From the NCBI GenBank assembly GCA_009823395.1, contig CM020514.1, positions 10,602,966 to 10,666,965 of the forward strand: a DNA stretch of 64,000 bases. Reading direction: 5' to 3'. The DNA is from Thamnaconus septentrionalis. Its lineage: Eukaryota > Chordata > Actinopteri > Tetraodontiformes > Monacanthidae. Position numbers and translations under genes: made by a program. This document shows positions 11,822 to 38,499 of the stretch, piece by piece; positions within the stretch are counted from its first letter, which is position 1, and each line of letters begins with the position of its first letter. The notes below the pieces were generated by a model, which did no database searches, was not told the DNA's origin, and saw only the letters and a program-made list of their open reading frames with translations.

Positions 11822-14800
11822 GTGTCCCAACTCAAACAGTATAGCAGACAGAGATTATTAGCTCTGTGAGTTTTTAAATACAGTGTGTATTTGTGCTTGA
11901 ATATTTGGGTGGGCCCTTTGTCTGCGTGTGTGTGTGTGTTTATTTTTTTGAAGAGCCAAGAGAGTGCGCGATCACGTTGCAAGGGAGGAAGGAAGGAAGG
12001 AAGGAAGAGTGACGCGAAGACAGAGGAAAAAAGACAGGAAAGGAAGTGCGGATGATGATCTCCCTCACCCTGGAGCTGGTGCTGTGCTGGCGTCACTGCC
12101 GACTGATGTCACCTCCAAAAGCTGCCCCTCCTCCCTCCAGCAACCCTGCGCAAGCGCCGTCCCCGCCGGGGGTCTGATGATCGCCTTGCGGCCCCCCCTG
12201 CAGGGCGCCAGTGTGTCGGAGTCACTCAGCGGACGTGGTGACTAATGACCTCCTGCTACAGGTGGAGCGGAGCGTTTCTGGCACTGGTGGGGGTGGACGG
12301 CTGCGCAGGTGCGGCTCCTGATGTGCCTACTAATCCAGTGAGCATATGCTGCGCTCCCATCATGCACTTGAGTCTTTTAAAAGGAAGAGACTGAGGGTGA
12401 GCAGAGGTGTGAACGACGTGGCGGCAAGAGTCAAGAACACACTCACGCACACACACAGCAGGTTGAACACTCTCTGTGTGTGTGCGATGGCGGAAACGAG
12501 GCACACTTCCTATCTGCGGCAGACGAGCGACAGCGACTCGCACGCCGCCGCAAATGGCACAGTGCGCACACCGACGTCAATCCCGGCGCACGGCGCCCGC
12601 CAGCGACCGCAGTGGGCGGAAACAGAAGTTCTCTCAGGGAGGAAGAGTCAGTCGATGGAAATGCGTTATTGATTTTGCCTCCGGCGTTTGACGCTCGCTG
12701 GCATACAACAAAAGAGGGGGAGAATATCGCACCATGGCGCTAGCGACGCGTTCCAGACGCCTAAAGGAAACGAGGGTCTTGGGTATTATTAGGCAGTTGC
12801 ATTTTTAAACCGTGCGTGAAGATTAAGAAAAAGCAGCGGCGGCAGCAGCATTAATTATATATCACAGCCTGATTATTTTTTCCCCCTCCATTCAGGAAGA
12901 ACTCCCAGCCAGCCCTCCGGGGTGAAGTCGTAATATATTGTTTGCAGCTGTGTTACGTCAACTCTCTGTGCCAGCGCTGTGTTCGCCGGGAGAAAGCGAC
13001 TGCAGCCTCACTCGTATTAATCAAATCTTTCAGTGCAAAGTAAACAGAGTTTTATGAAACTTGGATGAGTTTAAACCGACCGGCCCTCAGCCCGCCAGCT
13101 TGTGTGCGAGTGCACGGACGTTCACTTTAGAGACAGCATGAACCGGAGAAGCCAATTTGGTGGAAGCTGTTCAAGGATTAATTAAAAATGAGCTCTGGGG
13201 TCGAGCTGTAAAATGGCCTGTAGAGGTGGATGAAAGGGTTAAATGAATCCCTATTTTCTGATGTTCTTCTTTATCTTGCATTTTCGGCTGTACCATTTGA
13301 GATGAAGGGTATTATATCACCAATATACCAACATGATAATGCAAAGTGGTGACTACTTTGCAGCATGTTTCACTCATTAAGAAGCTCAGAGCCTTTCAGT
13401 AGTACAGGAAGAGAACCGAAAAACTCCTACTGTGTAAATGGACGCACAAGAATGTGCACCAGAGTCTTAAGCGCTCATGAGAACAGTGAGGCGTCTGTTG
13501 TGGGGATGAACTCCTGTGTGAAAATCAAATCAAGATGTTTTTAACAAGGTCAAAAAAATTGACCTGATTTCTCAAAACTGTTCTGCGTGCATGAGAGTGT
13601 GTCCAAGGAGCCTCTGCAAATGCATGATAAAACTCATTAGACTTCAGGAAGATTTTTGGTCTATACAGAATTAGTTGCGTCACGGCATTTAGAGTAGAAA
13701 GTGCTTGTTAAGCACATGGAGCACAACTCTACGGAATCAGGTGGGGAAGTTGCCTCACATGAAATCACTTCAAATCCACATCTAAGACTGACAAACTTTT
13801 CTTATTTGATATGGAAAATGTGAGAAATGCTGCACCGCTTTTGTGGGAAATAGGAATGAAAACGGCAGGTGGCTGACCTCTGACCTTGACCTTTTGTCAC
13901 ATCACTGCAGCAGAAGTATTCAGATATTATCAAGACCGCTCGCTTTCCACTGTTAACACAGCAAACACAATTTGTTCTGTCTGGACATCAACTGCCTGCA
14001 AGGCTACAGCGAACAATGGTGGTCAGTGTGCAGCCGCGGAGAGATTAACAGCCGGAGGAAGCTTTCGTCTGAGGGGACGCAGTTTACCTTTGACCTAGAT
14101 GAAGAAAGGCAGGAAGAGGGAAAACAGTTGGGAAATGAAAGGGCTCGCGGCAGTTTATCTCTGCACGGTAATTCTGTGATGGCCCATACATTATAAACGT
14201 TGCCTGTGACTGTGAAGTGAGGAAATAAACAAGACAAGAGGTTTATATAGTTGTCAGGATTATTAATTTTTGCTTGAGAGCAAAACATGTGTGATCTGGT
14301 GTCTAAACAAATAAAAGGTGGGCGATCTTAGCTCTGGCAAAATAGTTGACATCGACAGGATGTTTTCATGGGCCGATAGCGACCACAAAGCTCTTATGTA
14401 ATGAGTCTTAACTTGAAAAGCACAATGTAAATAGTAGTAGTAGCAGTATGGGTATTAACTGTGAGAATCATTGGAAAGAGATGAAAAAAGTAAATTAAAA
14501 TGAGAGGGGAAAATACTGAAAACAAAGCATCTTCTCATGACTTGTTAAAGTCAAAGTTTAAGACTTTACTCAGAGTCTCAGAGAACAATTAACCACAATC
14601 CAGCTCCCGAGGGGGAGTCTTTACCAAAGTGATTTGACTCTTTCTCAGAAAAAACATTTAGCGAAAAAGGGAGGAAACTTTTCTTCAGGGAAGGAGAGAC
14701 TGAGCCCTCTGTTGATTGTAAAAGTGTGGCGGCTCAATGAAAAACAGAACAAAGGGCAAGAGGAGTACAACCGTCAGCATGGCGCAATCTGGCATTGCTT

Positions 14801-16060
14801 CTTTTTTTATTTTATCTTTATTGTCCATAAAACTGTAAACATTAAGAAAATCAAACTGGGATGTGCCACTTTGTGTGTCCTGAGTGACAAATGAGACCCA
14901 CCAATCCGAACCCCTTACTCATCAAGGTGATATCCAACACCTTTGCGTCATCCCACCCGCGTTGCATTGACTCAGAGGCGACTTATCAGAGACGTCAGCA
15001 AAAGCAGCCCTTTGTACGAGTACCGCTGATGAAGAAACCTCTTAAAACAAACAGTACAGAACAGGGAGGACATGAAAAACGGGGCTGCGGTGATTAAATC
15101 GCAGAGCTCGACACTCCTCCCGCCAAAACCCTTGCGTCAAAGCGACCAAAGGCCAAAGTGGACTGAGGTTAGGTTGACAACTTTTTGTTGTATCCTGCCA
15201 GTCTGTCAGATGTGAGCAAACACATAGAAGTCGTGTGGTGTATTGACACGGTATGATAAGCTATCTGCGCACATTCCAGTGTAGATGTGCAATCATGTCC
15301 AGGGACGGGGATTAAGACCGTTGAGCTGGCAGCGAGCCCATAAACGCACACGGGAGTGATGCAGGAGGAGAGAGAAAGACGACTCATGGGGGTGACATGG
15401 CACTCAGCAGAACTGAATGTGATTTAACCACAACGTTGTTCCCAGTGATTCAGCTCAAACTCCTGCTCACGGCACGCAACGGCGAGGCGCCGTAACGGCC
15501 CCGATCTTAACCGAGCACAAAAGAAGACGAGGGAGGGAAGGGAGAGGTAATACAATAAAGCTAAACGAACCTTTGCTCTTTGTCGCTGTTTTTAGAGAAA
15601 TTTTCCTGGCATGCCCCGTGCTGCCAAAAGCAAAACCACATGATGGCTCTTTCTTCACAAATGCGCTGATTGTGCGCGGGCAGTCATTTTCCATCACATT
15701 TGTTGAGCGTATCCCACCTCGTTTTGTGTCGCGCAAAATCAAAACCCGTACGGCTAGGAAGAACAAATTGGCATTGACTCGTGTGAAGCGCAAATAATCA
15801 TCACTGACATCATCGTGTAGACGAGCCCGAAGCTAACGTACCGGTGCGGCTCAGTATGACCTGTTCTTGCACTGCCCTCAGCACGTGGACGGCCCGTGCA
15901 CGGCGAGACACTGAAGCCCTCTGAAGTGTCTGGCCAGTTCTGCAAACTGGTTTTCATGTGTCATGTATACCAGGAATACAAGTCCCCACTTGATACCCTT
16001 ACTTCGAAGTTAAAATTGTATTTATTATTATGATGGAGAGCACTATAAACACTCTCCATA
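11822..16060. other. Intergenic DNA without supported gene
   Basis: Mixed GC-rich and AT-rich DNA. Small GT (11924-11940) and GGAA (11985-12005) runs occur. A complex GC-rich segment at about 12780-13200 with 'ttaattata' and 'attaatcaaa' motifs could be a further conserved non-coding element. An inverted pair of AGGTCA half-sites lies at 13547-13565. No ORF has coding character I can defend. Confidence 0.5.
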
Positions 16061-16062
16061 AA

Positions 16063-16073
16063 GGGGGGGGGGG
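16063..16073. repeat. Poly-G run beside a small hairpin
   Basis: Eleven G residues follow a short inverted repeat (TGGAGAG...CTCTCCA, about 16032-16058). A mononucleotide run of this kind is also a place where assembly errors occur. Confidence 0.7.
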
Positions 16074-17300
16074 TCATACGACCTCATACATGGTGTTGTG
16101 ACTTGTGGTGGTGAAATGTACACAATTTGTCAGAGAAAGACACAGAGATAAGTTCAGAGTAAAATACTCTCACAAGATGTTTTGAATTCACCCAAATATT
16201 CGTAGCAGACCGAGTGCAGGCTGAAAAGTCAGTGTTTGACTGTTTTGCGTTGATGATGCAATGAGACTGAAACAGTCAGTATACCATCACACAAAAAAAG
16301 GTGGATAGTAAAATATGTGTTTTTGAAAAAAGGTTCAACTCATCATCTAGAGTGTAAGATGTCTGTGACAACAACTTTCACACATTTCCTTGGCATGAAA
16401 CAGAAATTCTTATTTTTTAGTTTGAAACGTGCACTGTTACATCTAGACATATGCCGCACATCATGTTTAGATCTGCCTGGATCTGGGACACTGCAGCCAC
16501 TTAAATAAATGGTGACGTTGCCACTGACGGTTGAAACGCTGGTTTAATCATTACACCGGATTGATTCGTCTTTTGGCAGAATTCTGTCATGTAAACAAAG
16601 CTTTTATCTCTTCCTCTGACTACTAACTATTCTGCTCAGAGTGGCTGGGGAATAAAATAAAATTCTCCATGAGACTGCTGCACAAAAAGGCGACATTCCT
16701 ACTGGTCAAAAAGGTCACATTTGAACTGTTGCACACCCAAAAGACGTATGCACATCTTAATATGCCTGGCTATAAAAATATGTTTTAGTCTTTTGAGATG
16801 AGAAATTGAGGAAACATTGTATTATACGGTTTAAGCCAAGTCAGTTGAAGTTGACTTGTGGTTTGAGGCTAGCATAGAATCACCCCACTGTGGTAGTCAA
16901 TGCATCATGGGTAACAGCCCCTGAGTCTTAATCACCACATTTCTTCTTATGTTATCTACATATAATGAGTGCAAAAACTTGGCATCTACCCAGATTTCAC
17001 AAGAGTGTGAGAATAATTTGACAAATGAAGCGCTTCTCGCACCATGTGAAATGGCCGGCTAATTGCAGTGGCACATGACATCATCGCTCAGTTATCGGAG
17101 TGACGCACATCACCGAGGTTCATTAACATGCCCTGCATACCAGACTCTGTGTAACATTACACAGCCCTGAAGCCGAGGCTGATAGCCTGATAGTCTCCAG
17201 TGCACCATGACAACAGACTCCCTGACATAGGAAGTGATGGCTGAGTGATGGCAACACACACATGCACTCAGGTAGATAAACTGATATGGCTTGCATATGA

Positions 17301-18447
<1,147 letters not shown>

Positions 18448-18725
18448 TAAGAATAGTACGCGAGGCTCCTGACGACGAATCCAGGTCGATCGGACAACGC
18501 GTGGAACGGCAACTCCACCCCAGATTTTACAGCCCACTGCGGCGCTTCTCAAGTTTTTACTCCGGCGTGTGTGCGCCACTTTGTGTTGTCAGGCAGAAAG
18601 AAAAGGGGAGCAGCGGCAGACGGGGTGGTGTATGTGTCCCGGTTTGCAGGCAAGACCGTCGACAATTTACGTCCTAACGCTCGATACATTTTTTCCCTTC
18701 ATTTTCGCCGCCTTTCTCAAAGTAG

Positions 18726-31603
<12,878 letters not shown>

Positions 31604-31942
31604 ACGAAGAACCACACTGAGATTTCACCTTTTCTCACACAAATCTCAGCAGTAACCGAGAAGAAAGCGTTGTTTTTGCCTTAAAGCCAGTAAGCTGTCC
31701 TGTTGTCCTTTATTTTATATTTTTTTGTCCAGAGAAAAGGACGGGGCCATTGTGTCAGTTTCAATATGATATATCCTTGTTTGTTGTTTGTTTCGTTTAA
31801 AGCAGTGAGTATTTCGGTTCCTTGCGCTGTAAATAGCCTTGTGATATGCTGTCTTGGTGACAATGCTTAATTTCTGTCATGAACAAGGGAGGTTTATCCT
31901 CTTTATTATGTTAAAACATTCCATACGAGTCCCGTGCAATTA

Positions 31943-31948
31943 AATAAA
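31943..31948 (+). terminator. ankrd10: ANKRD10 polyadenylation signal
   Basis: AATAAA lies 340 bases after the TAA at 31601-31603, the first canonical signal downstream of the last exon. Confidence 0.7.
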
Positions 31949-32755
31949 CATTTTCTCACTCATTATGACTGCTTCCTCAGTGGTGTTATATCGTATGTCC
32001 TTTCCAATAACCATGCACTCGCAACAATATGATTCCCCCCTCCCTTTTTGCATAAGCGTGTTTTCCATATGGGTCACAAAGTGCATGGTATTTGCATTTC
32101 GTGCTTTAAATACACATATCGCGGTGTTTTCCCAGTTTCATCATGTTACTAAAATAGGGGGGGCAGGCGACCTAGCGACCACTGTACCCCGCCGCAGCCT
32201 CACGTGTCCGGCCACACTCGGAGATGTGATGCCGACAGTCACCTGTCATCGACAGGAGCGACCTTCATCACAACTCCGCTGCACAAACACCGCGTCAGCT
32301 GGCCTCGCCCACCGCGGAAACACCGACATTAACAACCTGGCGGGGGGAGGACGAACATTTAACAATGTCTTAAAACGTTTTAAACTCACCGTGCCTTGCT
32401 TTTTGATGAAATGTATTCATGACGCTATAAATTTGCGGTACGTAGTGACGACTCAATTTTAACCGCCAAAATATTCCTCAAATTCAGCGGTCAATAAGTA
32501 CTCCTTCTCCCCCTCTACGTCATGGTATCGTCCTGTAAAACTAGCTCCCAAACCACGGAGTCAGGATTAACCAGAAAGACGGCGGTCCAACGGGGCTCAC
32601 TTGTTTTGAAGGTGTCAAATAACCATCACATACAACAGCACAATTTTTTTTTTTAATCACCATTTTTTTTTTTTTTAAACAAGAACTAATATTATTTTAA
32701 GACACAAGTTTACGTTGACGTGCCCGTTTTGCGTGGCGTTCCACTAGTTGCGGCC

Positions 32756-34621
32756 ATGGCTACTCCGGCGAGAAGAAGACTAATGAGGGATCTCAAACGG
32801 TAAGTTGATACCGAGCTACACGACTAGCGTTAGCCTAGCCGAGCCTCCGTTGACTTTAGCGAGTCAATATGATTAACGCTGACATAGTTTCGATATGAAC
32901 GGGCCCGAGGGGTCGTGGCGAACGTTCTGGTGTGTTGTGCAGGTGTCAAAATAAAAAAAATTGAAAAAAACAGCAAAACAAAACGCGTTGATTTGTCTTT
33001 TGCCGGCGGGTGGTATGATGGCTCATACCTGCTTGATGAAAGCCAGCAGGTCAGTTGGCACTCCGGCTGCTGTTCAGCAGCGAAACTGAGATTGGAGAGG
33101 ATTTTCATTAAAACTGACCGGTTGGCAGTTTGAGCACCTGGCCCTGACCGAGTTTAATGCGAAACATCCACTGCCAGTGCTGATCGGGATGTTGCAAACC
33201 TTTGCAGCATTAGATTGGCCCATGTTCTATTACATGGATGGAAATTGACTCTTAAAGTGGTGCAAGCGATTTAGCTTTAGTTTGACATTGATTTTGGAGA
33301 GGAAATATGAACGAAAATAAAGTGGGGACTCTCTCCAAAGGGTTTAATCACCTTCCACACCTCGTCCCAGGTGGGTCCATTGATTCACATGATGGCAGGC
33401 CAGGGCCAATAACCTCACACCCCTGGGGTTGCCAGCATAACCACATGCGTGGACCACACTTTCAGCAAAAATAGCACACCCTTTGCTGATCGGGTGGGAC
33501 AACCAATGCCAATGAATCCAATGCCATTGATTTTGTTTGTGTTTTTATTTTTTATCAAAGGCTACAAGAAGATCCTCCTGCAGGCGTGAGTGGTGCTCCA
33601 ACGGAAAACAATATCATGCTGTGGAATGCAATCATATTTGGGTAAGAGTCATTTGCACACTTGATGGATTAAACAGTTGAATTCTCAACAAAACAGTGTA
33701 GTAGTTCATGCCGTTAGGTTAATGCTAAGGAAGCTTTCCCTTTCTGTTGTCACAGCCCTGAGGGAACCCCCTTTGAGTACGGTAAGCACTTCCTGCCGTC
33801 ACTTTCCAAATCTGTCTGATAAGATATTTTTTATTTCAACATTTCTCGCAGTCAATGACGTACTATTTTACGTCAGTAGTTTAGAATGTCATACCCTGAC
33901 AAAGTAGCTGGTTTTAAAGCCACTGGAGTAGTTAATATTGTGTGTCTTTCTGTCAATGAATGCATGTTTGTGTGCTTCTCTGTCCCAGGTACATTTAAAC
34001 TCACTGTAGAGTTTACAGAAGAATACCCCAACAAACCCCCCACGGTACGATTTGTGTCAAAGATGTTTCATCCCAATGGTAGGTACCCTGGCATCCAGCA
34101 CATTATAATATTAGTGTTAGCAAAACCTTGTCTGAGTTTCTGATTGTGTTTTTGTCCACAGTCTATGCAGATGGCAGTATATGTTTGGACATCTTGCAGA
34201 ACCGCTGGAGTCCCACTTATGATGTGTCATCCATTCTCACATCTATCCAGGTAAGAGAGACTTTGAGAGAGTGAGTGAGTGTATATTTGTTGTTTGCAAG
34301 TTATCTCAAAATTTAACAAATGTTTTTTATTAGTATTTTCCTTTATTTTATACAATTCTCCATGAGGACCATTGGCATTATTTTATTTAGAAAAAGTAAA
34401 ACCAAAATCGTTTTTTCATGCATTTAAATCCCTCCATTTTTCAAAACTTGAATGAAATGCACGTTCCCAAGTGTTTCCCTTCTCCTTGTCAGTCCCTGCT
34501 TGATGAGCCGAACCCCAACAGTCCTGCCAACAGTCAGGCCGCTCAGCTCTACCAGGAGAACAAGCGGGAGTACGAGAAGCGCGTGTCTGCCATCGTGGAG
34601 CAAAGCTGTCGAGACTGCTGA
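32756..34621 (+). CDS. ube2a-like: Ubiquitin-conjugating enzyme E2, RAD6 type (UBE2A-like)
   Basis: Exons: 32756-32799, 33561-33641, 33756-33781, 33989-34078, 34162-34250 and 34493-34621, giving 152 residues, the exact length of UBE2A/UBE2B. The enzyme takes ubiquitin from E1 onto a cysteine and, with RAD18 or RNF20/40-type ligases, modifies PCNA or histone H2B. Visible features: N-terminal [13 protein letters not shown], the HPN loop as FHPNVYADG, catalytic Cys88 in [11 protein letters not shown], and the conserved [20 protein letters not shown]. Residues ESNN-type positions and the C terminus (RDC) favour UBE2A over UBE2B. Oddities: Cys replaces the usual Trp four residues from the end (SCRDC), and FEYG replaces FEDG. 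It is multi-exon, so not a retrocopy. It lies between ANKRD10 and ING1, where I do not recall an E2 gene in human. Confidence 0.95.
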
Positions 34622-34701
34622 CCAGCCAGCGGTCCTGCACGCTGTCCTCCCTCCGTGTGCCGCCATCTCAGTCCACTTTTGCCCTCGTCTTTGGTATGCT
34701 G

Positions 34702-34715
34702 CCCCCCCCCCCCCC
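34702..34715. repeat. Poly-C run in E2 3' UTR
   Basis: Fourteen C residues about 80 bases after the stop codon. Likely length-variable. Confidence 0.85.
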
Positions 34716-35206
34716 AAACAACCACCAGAAACAACTTTCTGATTTTAGTCTTCATGCACTTTATATCCATCCCCCACTTCATAGAATATTTTATTTTGCC
34801 CGCCAGAAGGGATTTACCGTTTTTCTATCCTTGCGTACCCTCAACCTTGCCTTGACACTCTTGAGATGGATTTGTGGGACTCTTTTACATTCTGAGTTGC
34901 TAATTACACAGGAATGATTAAGGTAGACGTCCTGAAGTGGTTTTGTCCTGTGCGAGTCCTGGTTCCTTTTCTCCAACTTTTGTGCCCATGCTACTTTTCT
35001 CAGAGCGAGACATAGAAAGAACCACAGGGCACTTTGGACTCGGCCTAAAGCTTTTGACTTGTGTCGTGAGTTATGTTACATGCATGACAGGAAGGAGAGT
35101 GTCCACGTTCCAATTCAGTACTCATGTATATAAGAATTCTGCAACTAAATTTGTGTACAGATTTTGCATTGGTTGTTTCCGCATGTCATTTTTTTCAGCT
35201 CTTGTA

Positions 35207-35212
35207 AATAAA
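35207..35212 (+). terminator. E2 gene polyadenylation signal
   Basis: AATAAA inside 'cttgtaaataaaaaaa', 585 bases after the stop. It faces the ING1 signal on the other strand about 280 bp away, so the two genes end tail to tail. Confidence 0.7.
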
Positions 35213-35487
35213 AAAAAATTAAAAATTTCTTTGTGTTTTTTCGTTTCGCAGGAACGTACTCTGAGATGTCTCTTTGTGATGCAACTCATTGGTTAAACTA
35301 TCTATTGTAAAAAGGGTTAAGACCTTATTACAGTCAGTCAATACTTTTTTAGTATTTAGAAAATAGTCTTTGTCTTAATAGTTTCATTTTAACTCAACTG
35401 GTGTCAACACATGCAGAAGACATTCTATATCCTTCATCTTGTAAACAAACAAAACACGCTGTGACACACCGACTCCTCAACCGAAAA

Positions 35488-35493
35488 TTTATT
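35488..35493 (-). terminator. ing1: ING1 polyadenylation signal
   Basis: TTTATT on the + strand (AATAAA on -), about 300 bases past the ING1 stop codon. Confidence 0.65.
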
Positions 35494-35793
35494 TTAGAAA
35501 AATGTATTTAGTACTTAAGCATATGTGATGGAGACTGATGTTGCATGCAGGGTGGAAACTTGGGCGCTACCTGCGGCTGCTAACATACACGATGCGCGTG
35601 AACGGAGTATTACAAATGATGCAGAGCAGGAGGGAGAAATGATGCTTTGTAACAGTTAGAAAAATAACTATTTACAACACACGCCCCTGGTGATCCTTGT
35701 CCGTTTCGAACAGTGCTGGCGGTAAAATGGAAACTACACATTTAAGGAAGAATGCATTAAAACAATTGTAGTGTTCACTGTTGTTCTCAGCGG

Positions 35794-36967
35794 CTACCTG
35801 TTGTACGCCCTCTCCTTCTTGGCCCTCTCCAACGCTTTGTCCATAGTCTTCTCGTTCTCGCCGCGGCACTTGGGGCAGTACCACTTGCCCTTGGGCTTGT
35901 GGTGCAGGCTGACGCAGGAGAAGTGAAACCACTCGATGGGACACTCGTCGTTGTCGCAGCCGATCATCTCGCCGAAGGACACTTGCTCGCACAGGCAGTA
36001 GGTGGGCTCGTCCGGGTCGATGGGCAGGTCGGGGGGCGACACCTCCCGCTCCGACTTCCCCTTGGACCTCTTCTTCTTCTTGGACGACGTCTTTGCCCTC
36101 TTCTCCCGGGACGCCCCCATGCCCACTTCGTCGCTGTGGTCCATCCCTGTGTAGCTGTCCCGGCTCTCTCCGTTCTTCTGCCGCCGGGAGCGCTTCCCAC
36201 CGGTCTTATCCCCGCCGGCGGAGCCCGGAGTTACCTCGTCGCGCTTCTTGTCGTGGTGGCCGGTCTTTCCTGGAGTGACGGCTGCCGAGGAGGACGACAT
36301 CAAGGACGCCGCAGTGGTGGTCATGGAGGCCGTGGCGGGAACGTGGCCCTCGGGCACCTCTTGAGAGGACAGGAGGAGTTCAGACTGCCAGTCCAGCTGC
36401 CGCGTTCGGTTCTCCACCAACTCCACCTGCATGATGGCAATAGTTAATTCTCTGCTAGAACAAACCTAGGGGGATCTTGTTTAACTGTGTCTAATTACGA
36501 TGACTGATATTTTCAGTCTGCAGCAGTCCATTCTTCACCTACCATCTGACCAGCAATCTGGATCTTCTCATCACCGAGCTCCTGGCTGCGAATCAGTGCC
36601 CTCTGAATGGACAGCTGAAGCTTCCTCCTCTGATGCGAGTCCGACTCCTGCTGATAACGCTCGTAGGCATCATCAAGCTCCTTCAGGATATCTGCCAAAA
36701 GAATTTAAAAAATAAAGCAAACAAAGCAGCAGCACAATGCAGGCAGAACTAAAAGTATGACTTGTCTGTCTGTGTGTGTGTGTGGTTGTCAGGGTGACAG
36801 AAAGATAAATATATTTTTTTTTATTTACCTTGATACTTGGCATCTATTTCTTTCATGATAGAAACACTCCTCTGTAGGTCGAAAGGAAGCGATTCCACCA
36901 GGTCCAAATACTCTTCCACATAGTTCACAATGACGTGACTCGGATCGCCGTTGGTTGGGTTCAACAT
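35794..36967 (-). CDS. ing1: Inhibitor of growth protein 1
   Basis: Exons on the minus strand: 36967-36829, 36691-36543 and 36426-35794; 306 residues. ING1 reads H3K4me3 and brings SIN3-HDAC complexes to chromatin. The N-terminal ING domain (about 12-110) shows [19 protein letters not shown] and [32 protein letters not shown] Ser/Thr/Ala-rich linker and basic nuclear signals ([16 protein letters not shown]) follow. The PHD finger spans about 237-285 with the Cys4-His-Cys3 ligands in [20 protein letters not shown] and WYCPKC. The end, KKERAYNR, is the ING1 polybasic tail and separates it from ING2. It is about 27 residues longer than human p33ING1b because of the linker. The first exon matches the p33ING1b type. 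An intron (36427-36542) splits QM|VELVENR. Confidence 0.96.
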
Positions 36968-38215
36968 TGTGGGTCCTTGATCCCACTACAGATTTGACAC
37001 CAGCACCTGTTGGCAACAAATACTTTGTCAACCTCAAGGCTGTTTGTCCAATATATTGCAGTAGTATTTACAGTATTGCTCTATATTCGAGTGTTTCCAG
37101 TGCTCGGTGGGTGCGACAGATCTGGAGTCAGCCATTCTGAAACTCCCAAACACTACATGCGAAAAATGCGTCTGACCACAACAGCTTGCCGATATTTGCT
37201 AGATGTGGAGGATAGCACATCTCGAAGTGAATGTAAGGTTTCATTCATCAATACAATGTCTACTAGTGGGTTATACAACTTGAAACAACACACAGCGGTC
37301 GATACTTCCTACAAGAGCGAACACAACAAAGCTGAAAGTAACAACTTAGCAAGCTTGCTAGTTAGCTGCCCGGGAAAAAAAAAATCCATGTTGAAATGCA
37401 GAAACGTGGCGAAAGACGCACAAACACTCGCGATATCAATGAACATAGTTTGTTGATTTGCCTTCAATTCAACGATTTCCCCCCCCCCTCAGTCTTTGTC
37501 ACGACTAGCTAATTCCAGCTACTGCTAGCGTACCTCGCCCCAAGTGGCGAATGCATATTGCTACAACGCAATGTTATTATTTTGTGAGAGTGGACGTACC
37601 ATAAATGGAATAGAAAACATATATGGAATGCAAAAAAAACAACAAAAACATCAATTTGTTTTAATTGCACCAACACCTTGAAGCTCGTAAAGCTGGAGCC
37701 ACCCAGAAAGATCCATCACGAAACGACACGGAGACGTCTGACACATTCGCATAAGGAAACGCGACAAAAAAATAAATATATAAATAAATAACTCGCATTG
37801 AATTGAAGAAGCTGGCAAAATATATACAGCCAGCTCAGCAACTCGCCATTAAGTGGGACACCGCTAAAACACAATCCAACTCATTTCTTCATGTTTTACT
37901 ATCTTCCGTCTGTTTGCTTGGAAGCGTTAGCCAGCTAACACGAGCCAAGAGCTAAGTGGCTACCTTTCGTTAGCTTTTGGTGCAAAACACGTCAATACAA
38001 ACTGACTGTGTCGAATCAACGAGTGCAAAAAAAAAAAAAAAATCAGTTGTCGTAAACTCAACGCGATTCATCACTTGGTAGTATTTTTTTTAAACGGTAC
38101 TCACTGTTTGGATACCGTGTCCCCGCCGTGGACGTCCCTCCGTGATGCTGCTGCTTCGTTATGCTTGAGCTAGCTGTTGTGTAGCTCTGTTGATGGACGA
38201 ACAGTTACAGTGACC
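36965..38215 (-). promoter_or_regulatory. ing1: ING1 5' UTR intron and promoter region
   Basis: An acceptor-like 'gttgccaacag' (complement of about 37005-37016) sits just before the ATG. A donor-like AACA|GTGAGT (complement, about 38100) could end a non-coding first exon reaching to about 38200, which would leave a 1.1 kb 5' UTR intron. The sequence around 38110-38180 is GC-rich. Human ING1 has alternative first exons; I see no second coding first exon here. Confidence 0.4.
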
Positions 38216-38252
38216 GTGCAGTCAGTCAGTCAGTGGTCCCGACGTTACTACC

Positions 38253-38492
38253 ATGAAATACGTGAGGACGCAGATCATCCGCAGCAGTTCGCCGACCTAC
38301 ATGAGAGACCGCGGAGAAATTAATCGCAGGTTGGAAATTCCAAGACATTCATCCTCCACGTCCTGCCAAAAAGTGATCGACGGTCACAGATTGTTTGCGG
38401 TTCGCGGGTGCGCGCCTAGTTTTAAAGCGCGTAGTGTTGTGTTCGCCCTCCTGACCCGTAGCAACACACAACATATGGCTGGAGGTTATTAA
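38253..38492 (+). CDS. Small ORF divergent from ING1 promoter (weak)
   Basis: A 79-codon frame begins in a good start context (CTACCATGA) about 50-150 bp from the probable ING1 promoter and reads the other way. The peptide starts MKYVRTQIIRSSS, is basic, and has no domain I recognise. AATAAA occurs at about 38893 and 38975 on the same strand. It could be the exon of a divergent transcript, long non-coding or coding, or chance in GC-rich promoter DNA. Confidence 0.2.
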   Translation: MKYVRTQIIRSSSPTYMRDRGEINRRLEIPRHSSSTSCQKVIDGHRLFAVRGCAPSFKARSVVFALLTRSNTQHMAGGY

Positions 38493-38499
38493 TGGGCCA

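Noticed and set aside
35899..36447. 182-codon + strand ORF
   Set aside because: It is the antisense shadow of the ING1 last exon, whose minus-strand frame encodes the PHD finger.
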